From: Macrolepiota albuminosa
Taxonomy: Eukaryota > Basidiomycota > Agaricomycetes > Agaricales > Agaricaceae
Assembly: GCA_027475525.1 (NCBI GenBank)
Contig: JAMWFC010000049.1
Location: forward strand, 63,297-127,296
Reading direction: 5' to 3'
DNA length: 64,000 nucleotides
This document shows positions 10,928-20,613 of this stretch, one piece after another. Position numbers and translations under genes: made by a program. Numbering within the stretch: the stretch's first letter is position 1; each line of letters begins with the position of its first letter. The notes under the pieces are model-generated. The model was not told the origin of the DNA. It ran no database searches and saw only the letters and a program-made list of their open reading frames with translations.

Positions 10928-11205
10928 TGTTAAAGACAGGCAAAGCACAGAGGACAGAAACTGTCACTAAAGCTGAAGTCCAAAGTCAGAAAGAGTGTAT
11001 TGAGCACAAAGTCAGAAAGAGTGAGGACTTCAGATGATCTATCTACAGTTTATATACTACTGGAAAACTATATACATGTGAATAAAGAATAATCACATGT
11101 GGATACATGTGATAGAATATAATCACATAGGGAATACATGTGATAGAATAAACTTGGAATAGAATGATGATCATAATGGAATGCATGCAACAGGCAATTT
11201 CAACA
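10928..11205 (-). repeat. 3' LTR of full-length copia
   Basis: On the minus strand TGTTGAAATTGCC ... CTGTCTTTAACA, 278 bp. Contains two copies of the palindromic ATCACATG/CATGTGAT repeat and lacks the AAGTAAAGTATTACTAACC segment found in the 5' LTR. Confidence 0.9.
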
Positions 11206-11217
11206 GTCTCCCCTGAT
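11206..11217 (-). promoter_or_regulatory. copia polypurine tract
   Basis: Minus strand ATCAGGGGAGAC immediately before the 3' LTR start TGTTG. Position and purine content fit the plus-strand priming site of an LTR retrotransposon. Confidence 0.7.
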
Positions 11218-11242
11218 CTAGTGTATCTCCAAGTTTGAATAA

Positions 11243-14200
11243 TTAATAAATTCCCATTCCTTGTTTGCAAAATTGCACTTTAGGCAAAGGAAGTGGTTTT
11301 GTAAGAAGATCTGCAACTTGTTCTGTTCCAGAAATGTGATAAGGCACAAGTTTATGTTGTTCAACTGCTTCTCTAAGCCAGTAAAAACAAAGATCAAGAT
11401 GCTTCATTCTTCCATGATGCTCTGGATTTTTAGTCACATTGATGGCAGATTGATTGTCAATCAGCATGGGAGATGGAGCAGTAGCAGAATATCCCATTTC
11501 ATGCAGAATATTTCGCATCCAGAAGATCTCTTTGCCAGCTTCTACAGCAGCAATGTATTCTGCTTCAGTTGTGGACAATGTAACAACTGATTGAAGCTTG
11601 CTGCTCCATCCAATGGCTCCACCACCAATTGTAGTCAAATATCCACCAGTAGAGCGTCCAGTATCAGGGCAATCTCCATGTGAAGAATCACAAAATGTAG
11701 TAAAAGGTTGGATGCCAGTGTCAGCATTGTAGTGAAGCTTGTAGTCCATGGTGCCTTTGCAATAGCGCAGTAAGTGCTTAACAGCTGCCCAATGCTTAGG
11801 TCCTGGAGAAGAATTAAAGCGTCCCAAGCATGACACTGCATATGCAATATCTGGTCTTGTCATAGTAGCCAAATACTGCAATGAACCAACTGCATTCAGA
11901 TAGGGTACATTCTGCATTTCCTCTACTTCTGCTTCACTTTGAGGTGCCATAGCTTTGGATAGCTTGAGACCAGATGACATTGGGGTGGATACAGGGTTGC
12001 AATCACTCATTTTATAGCGCTCCAACATGTCAACAATGTATTGATGTTGTGAGAGTGAAATTGAGCGCTTGGAGCGGTCTCTATGTATCTGAACACCCAG
12101 GAGGAAGTGAGAAGGGCCCAAATCACGGATTTTGAAGTGCTTTTGCAGGTCTTTGACAGCAGTGTCAATTGCAGCAGTGGACTTTGAAGCAAGTGTAATG
12201 TCATCAATATAAATGGGTACAATGATCTTGACTTCTCCTCTGACATAAAGATAGATAGAGCGGTCAGATTCAAGTCTTTTAAAGCCCATTGATGATAGTG
12301 TTGCATGTAGCTTCTTGTTCCACTGTCTGCCTGCTTGCTTTAAGCCATAAAGTGACTTTTTAAGCTTGAGCACCCTTTTTCCATTCTGAAACCCTTCTGG
12401 TTGAAGCATATAGATATCCTCCTCTAAATCACCATTGGGAAAAGCAGAAGTGACATCCACAGAGCGCAATTCCATGTCTTCAATGCCAGCAATAGCAAGA
12501 ATAAGGCGCAGAGAGGCAGGACGAAATGTTGGTGCAAAAACTTCATTGTAGTCAATGCCAGGGCATTGTGCATAACCCTTTGCAACAAGTCTAGCTTTAA
12601 ACCTCTCAATTGAGCCATTTGCATTGCGCTTAATGCGAAATACCCATCCACTGCCAATAGCTTTCTTGCCTTCAGGCAAGTCACACTCCTCCCAAGTTCC
12701 ATTAGCAACCAATGAAACATATTCATCAACTGCTGCCTGATACCACTTGTCAGCATCCTCAGATTTCATAGCTTGTTTGAATGTTCTAGGATCTGAAGAG
12801 CTAGCCATTCCAGCAAACTGAACATCTTCAAAACCAGGATCAAGTGGTTCTGGCTCTGGTTCTTCTTGTTCAAGATCAGACCCCAATTCCAATTCACCTT
12901 GCACTTGCTCCTCTTCATCAGAACTGTCTTGGACAACAGGTTCTTGATGTTGCACCACCCACCAGTCTCTGGGAGGCTGTACATTGCGCTTAGAGCGTCT
13001 TAAAGCAAGTGGAGGTGATGGAGGAGCAGGTGGTTGTGCAGGTGGTTGTGCTGAATGGTGTCTGAGTCGATTTGGACGTGGTCTGAGTGCTGGGGCAGCT
13101 GGCTGAGGGCCTAATTCATGATCAAGTGGTCTTGGAGCTGGTGGAGGTGTTATAGGGCGTAATGGAGGTGGTGGAGGTAGTGGAGGTGTAGGAGGTGTTA
13201 CTGGCACTTGGAAAAGCAATGGTTCACTCCCCTCATTTTCAAGGGCAGATAACACTGGGATATTGAGATCCACAGGTGGTAGAGGAGGTGTAGAAGGTAT
13301 CACTGGCCTAGTTAAGCGCAAACCAGGGAAGAAGCGCTCATCAAACTCTGCTCTCTCAGAAATTACAGTCTTCTTGGTTTCAGGATTGTAAAACAACCAT
13401 CCTTTATAACCAGGTGGATATCCAATGAAGATGCATTTTTCCATGTGAGACTGCAGAGATTTGCGCATATCCCTTTGTATGTAAACATATGCTCTACATC
13501 CCCAAACTCTGAGATGAGAAACATCTGGTTTGTGCTTGTGCCACCTCTCATAAGGAGTAGCTGACTGTGATGCTGTTGGAATGTGATTCAGAATGTGAAT
13601 CTGAGCATATAGACAGTGTGCCCAGAATGAGGCTGGTAAGCCTGACTCATTGAGCATGGCAGTGATGTCTTCTGACAGAGTTCTGTTTGCTCTTTCAGCA
13701 ACACCATTCTGCTGAGGCCTATTTCGAGTTGTATGCCTCCTCACAATTCCACAAGCATCAGTGTATGCAATAAACTCCTTTGACATGTACTCTCCACCCT
13801 TGTCATCTTGCATAGCTTTGATTTTGGCATCTAGAGCATTCTCAGCATAAGCTTTGAATGTCTTGAAGGCATTGAATGCATCACTTTTCTTCTTCATAGG
13901 CATGGCAGCTTTGAAGCTGGTGCAATCATCAATGAATGTAATCCAATAGTGATAGCCTCCAATTGCAGCAACTGGAAGAGGGCCATGCACATCAGTATGG
14001 ATTAATTCTAATGGCTTTGATGCACTGCTACTAGAAGAAGGAAAAGGATTGGAATGCATTTTGCCAGCCAAACAAGGTTCACAGATGGAATCAGGCTTTG
14101 CAGCAGAATTCAAGTTCAAACCAACTACCAACTTGTTATTGATCATCCTTTTGACATCTGCATAGTTATGATGAGCAAATCTGCGATGCCATAGGTTCAA

Positions 14201-15523
14201 ATCAAGTGGCAATGTGCTGGTAAGATGAGCAGACTCTGAAACTAGTGCTGTACAACCATCCAAATGAGCAGAGTTGTTGGATTTGATTGTAGCACTAAAT
14301 AACTCTTTTCCATTCAACCAGAAATGCATGGCCTTTTTATCAATGTGAATGTTATAGCCTTTGTTTCTGGTCAAATATATACAAGATAAGAGATTATTTC
14401 GGAGTTGTGGAACATGCAAGACTCTGTGGAACTCTAAGGATTGGACCTTCTTCCCATTTACAACTGGATGGAATATAACAGTTCCAATTCCAGCTGAATA
14501 AATAATGTTGTTGTCAGCTAACCTGATTGGGGTATGATAGGGCTTGTAATTGTGGACCCAATTTCGATGTGGAGTCATGTGGCAAGTGGCTCCTGAGTCT
14601 ACAATCCAATCAAAGTCAGCTTCAGGCTGAATGGGAAGTAATGGATCTGAACAATCCAATAAATGAGTACTTGCATTTCCAGCAAATTCTGCATCATCCT
14701 TCTTTGACTTGTCATCATTGGAGGCTGTATTAGCATGCTCCTGACGCTTTTTGCCTTTTCCTTTGTGAGATTTAGTCTGCTGCTTGGCTTGTTGCTGGGC
14801 TGCCTTGTATTTGAAGCAATTAGCCTGTGTATGACCTTGCAAACTGCAAAAATCACAAGAAGCTTTGGCCAATGCAACATTCATAGCAATTGCAGCTGCA
14901 GCAGACTCATCAGCACGACGACGACGTTGTGTTTCCTCTGTGACAAAGGCCTGGTGAATCTTGGCCTTGTCCAAGTCATCTTTAAGAAGAAGAGTTGATA
15001 CAAATGCTGAGAAATCCTCAGGAAGCGCCCTGATTAATGCCATGGATGACAATTCATTGTCTAGTTTAGCAATATCAAAGTCTTTAGGGCGCAAATCCTG
15101 GATTCTCTTCATTGCAGTCTCAACTCTATTGATAAGAGTCTGCAGATTCTCATCCTCTCCTTTTCTGATGGAAAACAAGTCATCATAGGCATTAAAGCGA
15201 GTGCCTGGGCGCTGCTGCATGTGTATTTGCTTGAGTGCATCCCACATCTTGTCTGGTTGATCTTTGTGATCATTGAGATGGATTCTTTGATCATCCTCCA
15301 CCATCAAGTAAATCAGACCAGATGCAACATTAGCCTCCTTTTGCCATTCTCTGTATTCCCTCTTCTCTTCTGGTGTAGGTTTGTCAGAGAGTTCAGGAGC
15401 CAAAGAAGGCATGGAAATAGGCATCCAGGCATTCTGAGAGCGAAGATAGGCCTCCATTTCCCCAACCCAAGAGTTATAGTTGTGGGAATTGAGTTTGTTG
15501 AAGGCTGGTATAGAAGTAGGCAT
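11243..15523 (-). CDS. copia gag-pol polyprotein (1426 aa), intact
   Basis: Single uninterrupted ORF for the retrotransposon polyprotein; it packages, reverse-transcribes and integrates the element. By residue: gag 1-270 with zinc knuckle CDFCSLQGHTQANC near 230; protease WIVDSGATCHMT near 310; integrase zinc-binding LWHRRFAHH and CEPCLAGK near 440-490; integrase core LIHTDVHGP, DDKGGEY and QQNGVAERANRT (D, D, E) near 510-620; a proline-rich linker near 770-860; RT with SVDVTSAFPNGD and catalytic YIDDI near 970-1110; RNase H with CDSSHGD, LSTTEAEYIA and DNQSAI near 1290-1400. All these residues are kept and no stop is present, so this copy could be active or only recently silenced. It starts at the first Met of the frame, where decayed copies also carry ATGCCTACTTCT. 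Confidence 0.95.
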   Translation of the reverse strand: MPTSIPAFNKLNSHNYNSWVGEMEAYLRSQNAWMPISMPSLAPELSDKPTPEEKREYREWQKEANVASGLIYLMVEDDQRIHLNDHKDQPDKMWDALKQIHMQQRPGTRFNAYDDLFSIRKGEDENLQTLINRVETAMKRIQDLRPKDFDIAKLDNELSSMALIRALPEDFSAFVSTLLLKDDLDKAKIHQAFVTEETQRRRRADESAAAAIAMNVALAKASCDFCSLQGHTQANCFKYKAAQQQAKQQTKSHKGKGKKRQEHANTASNDDKSKKDDAEFAGNASTHLLDCSDPLLPIQPEADFDWIVDSGATCHMTPHRNWVHNYKPYHTPIRLADNNIIYSAGIGTVIFHPVVNGKKVQSLEFHRVLHVPQLRNNLLSCIYLTRNKGYNIHIDKKAMHFWLNGKELFSATIKSNNSAHLDGCTALVSESAHLTSTLPLDLNLWHRRFAHHNYADVKRMINNKLVVGLNLNSAAKPDSICEPCLAGKMHSNPFPSSSSSASKPLELIHTDVHGPLPVAAIGGYHYWITFIDDCTSFKAAMPMKKKSDAFNAFKTFKAYAENALDAKIKAMQDDKGGEYMSKEFIAYTDACGIVRRHTTRNRPQQNGVAERANRTLSEDITAMLNESGLPASFWAHCLYAQIHILNHIPTASQSATPYERWHKHKPDVSHLRVWGCRAYVYIQRDMRKSLQSHMEKCIFIGYPPGYKGWLFYNPETKKTVISERAEFDERFFPGLRLTRPVIPSTPPLPPVDLNIPVLSALENEGSEPLLFQVPVTPPTPPLPPPPPLRPITPPPAPRPLDHELGPQPAAPALRPRPNRLRHHSAQPPAQPPAPPSPPLALRRSKRNVQPPRDWWVVQHQEPVVQDSSDEEEQVQGELELGSDLEQEEPEPEPLDPGFEDVQFAGMASSSDPRTFKQAMKSEDADKWYQAAVDEYVSLVANGTWEECDLPEGKKAIGSGWVFRIKRNANGSIERFKARLVAKGYAQCPGIDYNEVFAPTFRPASLRLILAIAGIEDMELRSVDVTSAFPNGDLEEDIYMLQPEGFQNGKRVLKLKKSLYGLKQAGRQWNKKLHATLSSMGFKRLESDRSIYLYVRGEVKIIVPIYIDDITLASKSTAAIDTAVKDLQKHFKIRDLGPSHFLLGVQIHRDRSKRSISLSQHQYIVDMLERYKMSDCNPVSTPMSSGLKLSKAMAPQSEAEVEEMQNVPYLNAVGSLQYLATMTRPDIAYAVSCLGRFNSSPGPKHWAAVKHLLRYCKGTMDYKLHYNADTGIQPFTTFCDSSHGDCPDTGRSTGGYLTTIGGGAIGWSSKLQSVVTLSTTEAEYIAAVEAGKEIFWMRNILHEMGYSATAPSPMLIDNQSAINVTKNPEHHGRMKHLDLCFYWLREAVEQHKLVPYHISGTEQVADLLTKPLPLPKVQFCKQGMGIY

Positions 15524-15824
15524 GGTGAAAGAGTTGGTGTGGAGTGTAGTGTCAGGAAATGCTGAAAAAGCAATAGAATGCTAAGGTCTAGTGTGCCAAA
15601 AGGAATTCAGCCACAAATCCAGTTAATAAAACTGGCAGGGTTCCTGTAAGGTCCTCAGGAGTGGTGCAGCAGGAAGGTGAGGTATAGTAAGTGTAACTAA
15701 GTAACTGCAGACTCTGCAATTGTAACACCTCCCAGTTAGGCGTGTCAGGCTTCACTGGCGAGATAAAGCAGCCCCACTTAAGGGTCACCACCCAATAGTT
15801 CAGAGTCTATGTATATAGAGGGAG

Positions 15825-15978
15825 CTGCAACCACTATAAGGACTATAGCACAGACACAGAGCAATAAAATGACAAAAACTTCGAACTGTAGCTTTAGAGG
15901 CCTGCAACCACTATAAGGACTATAGCACAGACACAGAGCAATAAAATGACAAAAACTTCAAACTGTAGCTTTAGAGGC
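15825..15978 (-). repeat. 77-bp tandem duplication in the copia leader
   Basis: 15825-15901 and 15902-15978 are the same 77-bp unit (CTGCAACCACTATAAGGACT...), differing at one base that I can see (TCGAAC against TCAAAC). The leaders of copies at 3236 and 55020 have the unit once. It lies next to the primer-binding site. Confidence 0.9.
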
Positions 15979-15992
15979 CGGGGCCCATAACC

Positions 15993-16294
15993 TGTTAAAG
16001 ACAGGCAAAGCACAGGGGACAGAAACTGTCACTAAAGCTGAAGTCCAAAGTCAGAAAGAGTGTATTGAGCAAGTAAAGTATTACTAACCTGAAGTCCAAA
16101 GTCAGAAAGAGTGAGGACTTCAGATGATCTATCTACAGTTTATATACTACTGGAAAACTATATACATGTGAATAAAGAATAATCACATGTGGATACATGT
16201 GATAAAGTATAATCACATGTGGATACATGTGATAGAATGAACTTGGGATAGAATGATGATCATAATGGAATGCATGCAACAGGCAATTTCAACA
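15993..16294 (-). repeat. 5' LTR of full-length copia
   Basis: 302 bp, minus strand TGTTGAAATTGCC ... CTGTCTTTAACA. It carries two palindromic ATCACATG/CATGTGAT repeats and a TATA-like TATATACATG stretch. It should provide the promoter and polyadenylation region of the element. Confidence 0.9.
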
Positions 16295-16606
16295 TTGTGT
16301 TGGCACTATACATTTTGAGCCTCTTTGATCCTTGAAATAAGTGAATGGAGTATGCTGAAGGACTGGTAACTGGTGATTAGGGTAAATGGATAAGTCCTGT
16401 AGTAGAGTGACAGAGCTAGGGCTGCTTCAGTATGTCAAGTGTTCATTGGCCTATAATGTTCCTTGATGTGCTCAGTCTGAGTAGAAGCCTATCAGTGGAG
16501 CATGTAATCAATTGGCATGGAGGGATGGCCATGATGCATGATGCATGATAGCCAGGATGATTGATGTAATCTGATTGTTGATCGTCATGCCAGCAGGTAG
16601 TCCTAG
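16295..16606. other. flanking DNA; 16490-16606 is family C LTR segment 2 of 3
   Basis: From about 16490 (CATGTAATCAATTGGCATGGAG, TGATGTAATCTGATTGTTGATCG) the sequence follows 62358-62430 of the family C LTR and so continues segment 1 across the copia insertion. 16295-16489 has no recognisable gene or repeat relation. The gypsy element G1 interrupts the LTR at 16607. Confidence 0.65.
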
Positions 16607-17552
16607 TGATGATGCCCAAAAGTAGATCAGCAGCAAATACAGTTTATGGCTACTGACCTGTGTAATAATATGTTGGACATGCTAAGATTGAGGGAGTCCT
16701 GGGCAGTTTTCAGAGAACAAGTCAGAAAATAAGTTGAGCGGCAAGGTTTGGTGAAAGTTAGTAATGATAGTCGGCAAGGATGTGCAGTAAGAAGATTGCA
16801 CCAATGACAAAGTACGCCCAAAAGAGGAGGGAGATGAATGCAGTTAAGTGTGGCAAGAGGGCATGGGAAGGAAACTAAAGGCTTAGCAACAACTAAGCTG
16901 CGTGATGCCTGCTGTAGATGCAAGGCGTGTAGATTCTGTAAGCGTAACTGCGGCAAGCAGGCTAAGAGTGTTCAGACAATTGGCAACTATGAACTTAGTC
17001 AGCTTAAAAGAAATCTCAACCATGACGTGAACTGAGGGGTGCAAAGTAGGGTACTCTGTTCTGTGGTAACTAGTAAGAACAATAAGTATTTATAGTGAGA
17101 AACAAGTTCCCTGCTGCTAAGGGGCTAAGGGTTGCCAAGAGATGGTGAACTGTAAGTAATGTAATTAAACATCCTGTATTAAACTAAATGTTGAGAAATG
17201 AAGCAAGCAAGCTGTCCATCTGTCTGAGGGAGGAGGTGCCAAGAGGCATCAGGTGCCGGGGTAAACGTCAGGCCATCTATCACAAGTAAATAACATTATA
17301 TCTAATCTGTAAGCGCTGTTGTCAGCTAGCCATGCCACATGCTGATTGATTGCTGGCAGCGTGATGCCAGCTGTCATTCCAGCTGCTGCCAGTACTATCA
17401 CTGATTGGATCCATTACTTGCTGTGCATAGCCATTGGATAAGGCCTAAAATGGATAAATCATGTGTGCCAAGTTCAGAACACATGTGGCAAGGTGTCTGG
17501 AACCAATGCCGAGCCTGCTGTTGATGCGCCTAGCCTGTGTGGGGTCTTATCA
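16607..17552 (-). repeat. 3' LTR of G1
   Basis: Plus strand TGATGATGCCCAAAAG ... GGGGTCTTATCA, 946 bp. It matches 38023-38985. On the minus strand the adjoining GAGGGGAGA is a polypurine tract, which fixes this as the 3' LTR. Confidence 0.88.
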
Positions 17553-17567
17553 TCTCCCCTCAACTGA
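17553..17567 (-). promoter_or_regulatory. polypurine tract of G1
   Basis: Minus strand TTGAGGGGAGA abuts the LTR start TGATAAGACC. The equivalent tract of G2 (AGAGGAGA) lies at 27482-27490. These tracts prove that gag-pol is the sense strand and that the gene at 17719-20226 is antisense. Confidence 0.75.
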
Positions 17568-17718
17568 AAAATTGACTGTCTCCATTCACCAAAAATAGCT
17601 ACCATTACTGTTTTGTGATTGGTGGCCCATGCATCTGCTGAAATCTCCTTATAGTCCTAGTGCCTGAAGATGGACTTCACCTCTTTTTCCTGGAAGACCT
17701 CTGACACTCTGTAAAAAT

Positions 17719-20226
17719 ATATCCTTCCAAATTCCAACTCTGCCCCCTGTCCCATCACAAGAGGCCCAAGACACAGCCTACGTGTACTTCACCAAGATGA
17801 ACAACTTTATTAGGCGCATCAAGGGTGTGGACTTGGAGGTGCCACCAAACCTGGTAGTTGCTGTTATAAAACTGCTGGAGCGCTGGCTGGAAGTGAGAGT
17901 TCTTGGCGTAGGGTGGGATTGGGACATTAAAGTGCAGAAGTGGTGCTGGGTGCAGTATGTTGACAATTGTAGTGCTGAGTGGTTAGCGCCCTTCTCTCGC
18001 TTTGTAGGTCATCACTTGTGCTTGCCAGGTCGCTTAACTAACCAGATCTCCAGGCTCCTCCCACCATTCCCACCATTGAGGATGAGCTAGAGGATATCCT
18101 TTCTGGTGCCTTGCCCATGACAGTAAGCACACCTGCCGCTGAGTGAGTATCTCTGACTTTGGCTTATCTAACTTAGCTATGGTCTGATCTCTCTCCCTAT
18201 AGCAAGCAAGAGGTATTGGTGCTTCTTGCCAACCTCCAAGTGGATGCAGAAATAGTGGCAATCCATGAGAAGGTGCTGGCAGAGGCCTCCTGTAATGCTA
18301 AGGAAAGGACCTGGGCTTGGAAGGAGCGCAAAATGGCAGGAGAGGAAGAGGTCATCAGCAAGGGGAAGGTGCCTGCCTCCAAGATGCCAAGCACAATTGC
18401 AGAGGGGTCAATTAAAGGTTCCCGTGCTGGTAGTGCTCAGAGCCCAGCACTGTGTTAAAGACAGGCAAAGCACAGGGGACAGAAACTGTCACTAAAGCTG
18501 AAGTTCAAAGTCAGAAAGAGTATATTGAGCAAGTAAAGTATTACTAACCTGAAGTCCAAAGTCAGAAAGAGTGAGGACTTCAGATGATCTATCTACAGTT
18601 TATATACTACTGGAAAACTATATACATGTGAATAAAGAATAATCACATGTGGATACATGTGATAGAATATAATCACATGGAGGATACATGTGATAAAGTA
18701 TAATCACATGTGGATACATGTGATAGAATGAACTTGGGATAGAATGATGATCATAATGGAATGCATGCAACAGGCAATTTCAACACACTGCTGGCAAGCA
18801 TGTCGGGCTTGCTGAGGAAGCTGGCTACTGCTGCCAAGAAAAAGGTAAGTTTTAGTGTTTCCTTGCCGCTGCCGTTTGTCGCTAACCACTTTTTAAGTCT
18901 TGCAAGGGAAAGACCCCCCAATATGCGGTGGCAAGTGAGCTTAACTTCCCCAGAGATTTCCTACTGACTCTTGCTACTAGGCCCCCACACAGGTTTCCTT
19001 TACCAACAGGGAGTTGAAAGGCTTGTTGGCACTGTGCTGGGAAGATGCTGTTTTAGATGGGGGAATGAATGCTGACGTCATTTTGCCAGAAATGAAGAAC
19101 AAGAAGACAGTCAGCTTGGCAAAGCAGCAAGAGTTTAAGAGGGCAAGAGAGTTTGTGGAGGGGGAGAAGAAGAAGAATGCCACTGGAGGTACGGTAAGTA
19201 TCAGCAGAGGCTTCCTGGTGCTACTGACATGCCAGGGCAATGAAAACACAACTGTCAGTAAGCATGGCGCTGGGACTGAGGTTCCTATAAAACAGCAAGC
19301 CCCTTCTCCCAGCAAGGGCAAAGGCAAAGCCAAGCGAGCCCAGGTGGAGTCTCCTCCCTCCATGCTGGAGGACCTTGAAATGGAGGAGTTAGAGCATGTG
19401 CTAGCTGCAAGTTGCCTACTCTTAAGGGACTACAAAGCCAGTCCCAGTTGACTGCTATCCCCCATATACTTGAGGGGAGCATCTTTACCGACTGCTGATG
19501 ACAATAATGACGCGGCAATGGCCCCCCCTGCCAGTAAGGACAGGAAGGATATGGACACACCTCTGACAATGATGACCGAAGGCAGTGAGGACACAGCAGG
19601 AGGCAAGGATCCTGAGATGCTAGGGCCCATGGCTGATGAAGAGGTCAGAAATGATGAGAAGAGGGAAGCAGAGTCTGTTGGTGATGTGGCAAGAGAGAGG
19701 GATCCAGAGGGATGGGAAGGGGTGGAAGGGAAGAAGGTAGAGGTGTCAATGGAGGACCTGGCATGGCAGATGTTGCCATATTTTGGTCCTGCCACTCCAT
19801 GGCAGGCAGTGTCAGATAAAGAAGATGTTGCCAGGCTAGAGCCTCAGCAACCAATCACTGCTTGAGTCAATCCCACCTGGACTCCCCAGCCGGTACCTCG
19901 TGTGGATGGCGACACCTTCTGGTGGCTGGGTCAAGACTTAGTTTACCAGATGCTGGAGCACCTTGCTGGGAGGGCGATTCAAATAGAGGAGGTGCTTAGC
20001 CAGGAGCGGAAATGTATTAGGGGGCAGATTATGGCCTTTTGTCTTTGATATGACAACTTGGCGTGCTCTCTTACCATGCTCTGGGATTATCAGAAAGATT
20101 GCCAAGGCTGCCTTGGACTGGCAATCCAAGAATCACATCCAGCCCAGGGATCTGCTGCTGTTGCGTGACGACTTCTTGCCACCTTCTGATGATTTCATCC
20201 CACCTGAGGACAGTGATTTTGAATAG
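17719..20226 (+). pseudogene. opposite-strand accessory gene of G1, zinc module lost
   Basis: Intron-containing gene on the strand opposite gag-pol, homologous along its length to 27652-29705 in G2. Recognisable parts are NFIRRIKGV and LLERWLEVRVLG (first exon), ILSGALPMTVSTPAA, an acidic/Lys-rich helix, ELKGLLALCWEDAVLD, KKTVSLAKQQEFK, an acidic region (19470-19860), WTPQPVPRVDGDTFWWLGQDLVY, and a C-terminal end near 20226. The start codon is ATA where G2 has ATG. A solo copia LTR is inserted after residue-equivalent AQSPAL. The exon with the Cys-rich module of G2 is missing: EFK runs directly into RAREFVEG. Function unknown. It is convergent with pol (stop at 20614, about 390 bp away). Confidence 0.75.
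18453..18785 (-). repeat. solo copia family A LTR with target duplication
   Basis: 333 bp, TGTTAAAGAC ... GCAATTTCAACA on the plus strand, flanked by CACTG on both sides (18448-18452 and 18786-18790). It carries three copies of the palindromic ATCACATG/CATGTGAT repeat, the highest number in the window. Inserted in the accessory gene of G1. Confidence 0.95.
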
Positions 20227-20613
20227 ACGGACTAGAAAGTAGTTAGCTGTCTTTTACATACTTTTTGTCATGTGCCTTGTATATTATTGCTTTTCCGTTG
20301 AAGACAATAAGGGACTGGAGATGGTAAGTAGGTAAAATATGGGCCTGGCAAAACAAAAAGGGGGGGCAGTAACAAGTGAGATGAAGGGCTTAGTAAAATT
20401 TTTCAAAGAAGGGAAACACTCAGTAGATCATCATAGCAAAAAACCCTTGGCAAAGATTGCGCAAAGCGCTAAGCGTTGGCAACACGCTAGCACTGCATCT
20501 TGAGTATGTATGGCAAATGTCTGTGAAGTATGGTACTGTAAGCAATTTGGCAAGAAAAGTAGAGAAACAGTCAGTAAAATGAAAGTGTAGGCTTATCAAT
20601 GCTTTATAGTATT

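Larger units (their letters stand above)
10928..16294 (-). mobile_element. full-length copia family A retrotransposon
   Basis: Complete Ty1/copia-type element on the minus strand: 5' LTR 15993-16294, primer-binding site GGTTATGGGCCCC adjoining it (about 15980-15992), leader, a single gag-pol ORF (15523-11243), polypurine tract ATCAGGGGAGAC (11206-11217 on the minus strand) and 3' LTR 10928-11205. The LTRs are clearly alike but not identical; the 3' copy lacks about 25 bp around 10985. The 5-bp flanks do not match (GGCTA at the left, TTGTG at the right), so the ends may come from different insertion events or the flanks have been rearranged. Confidence 0.92.

Noticed and set aside
19014..19451. 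Long open frames on both strands over 19.0-19.9 kb as separate genes
   Set aside because: They are exons of the G1 accessory gene and their shadows; the homologous G2 gene explains the plus-strand frame and the minus-strand frames lack motifs.
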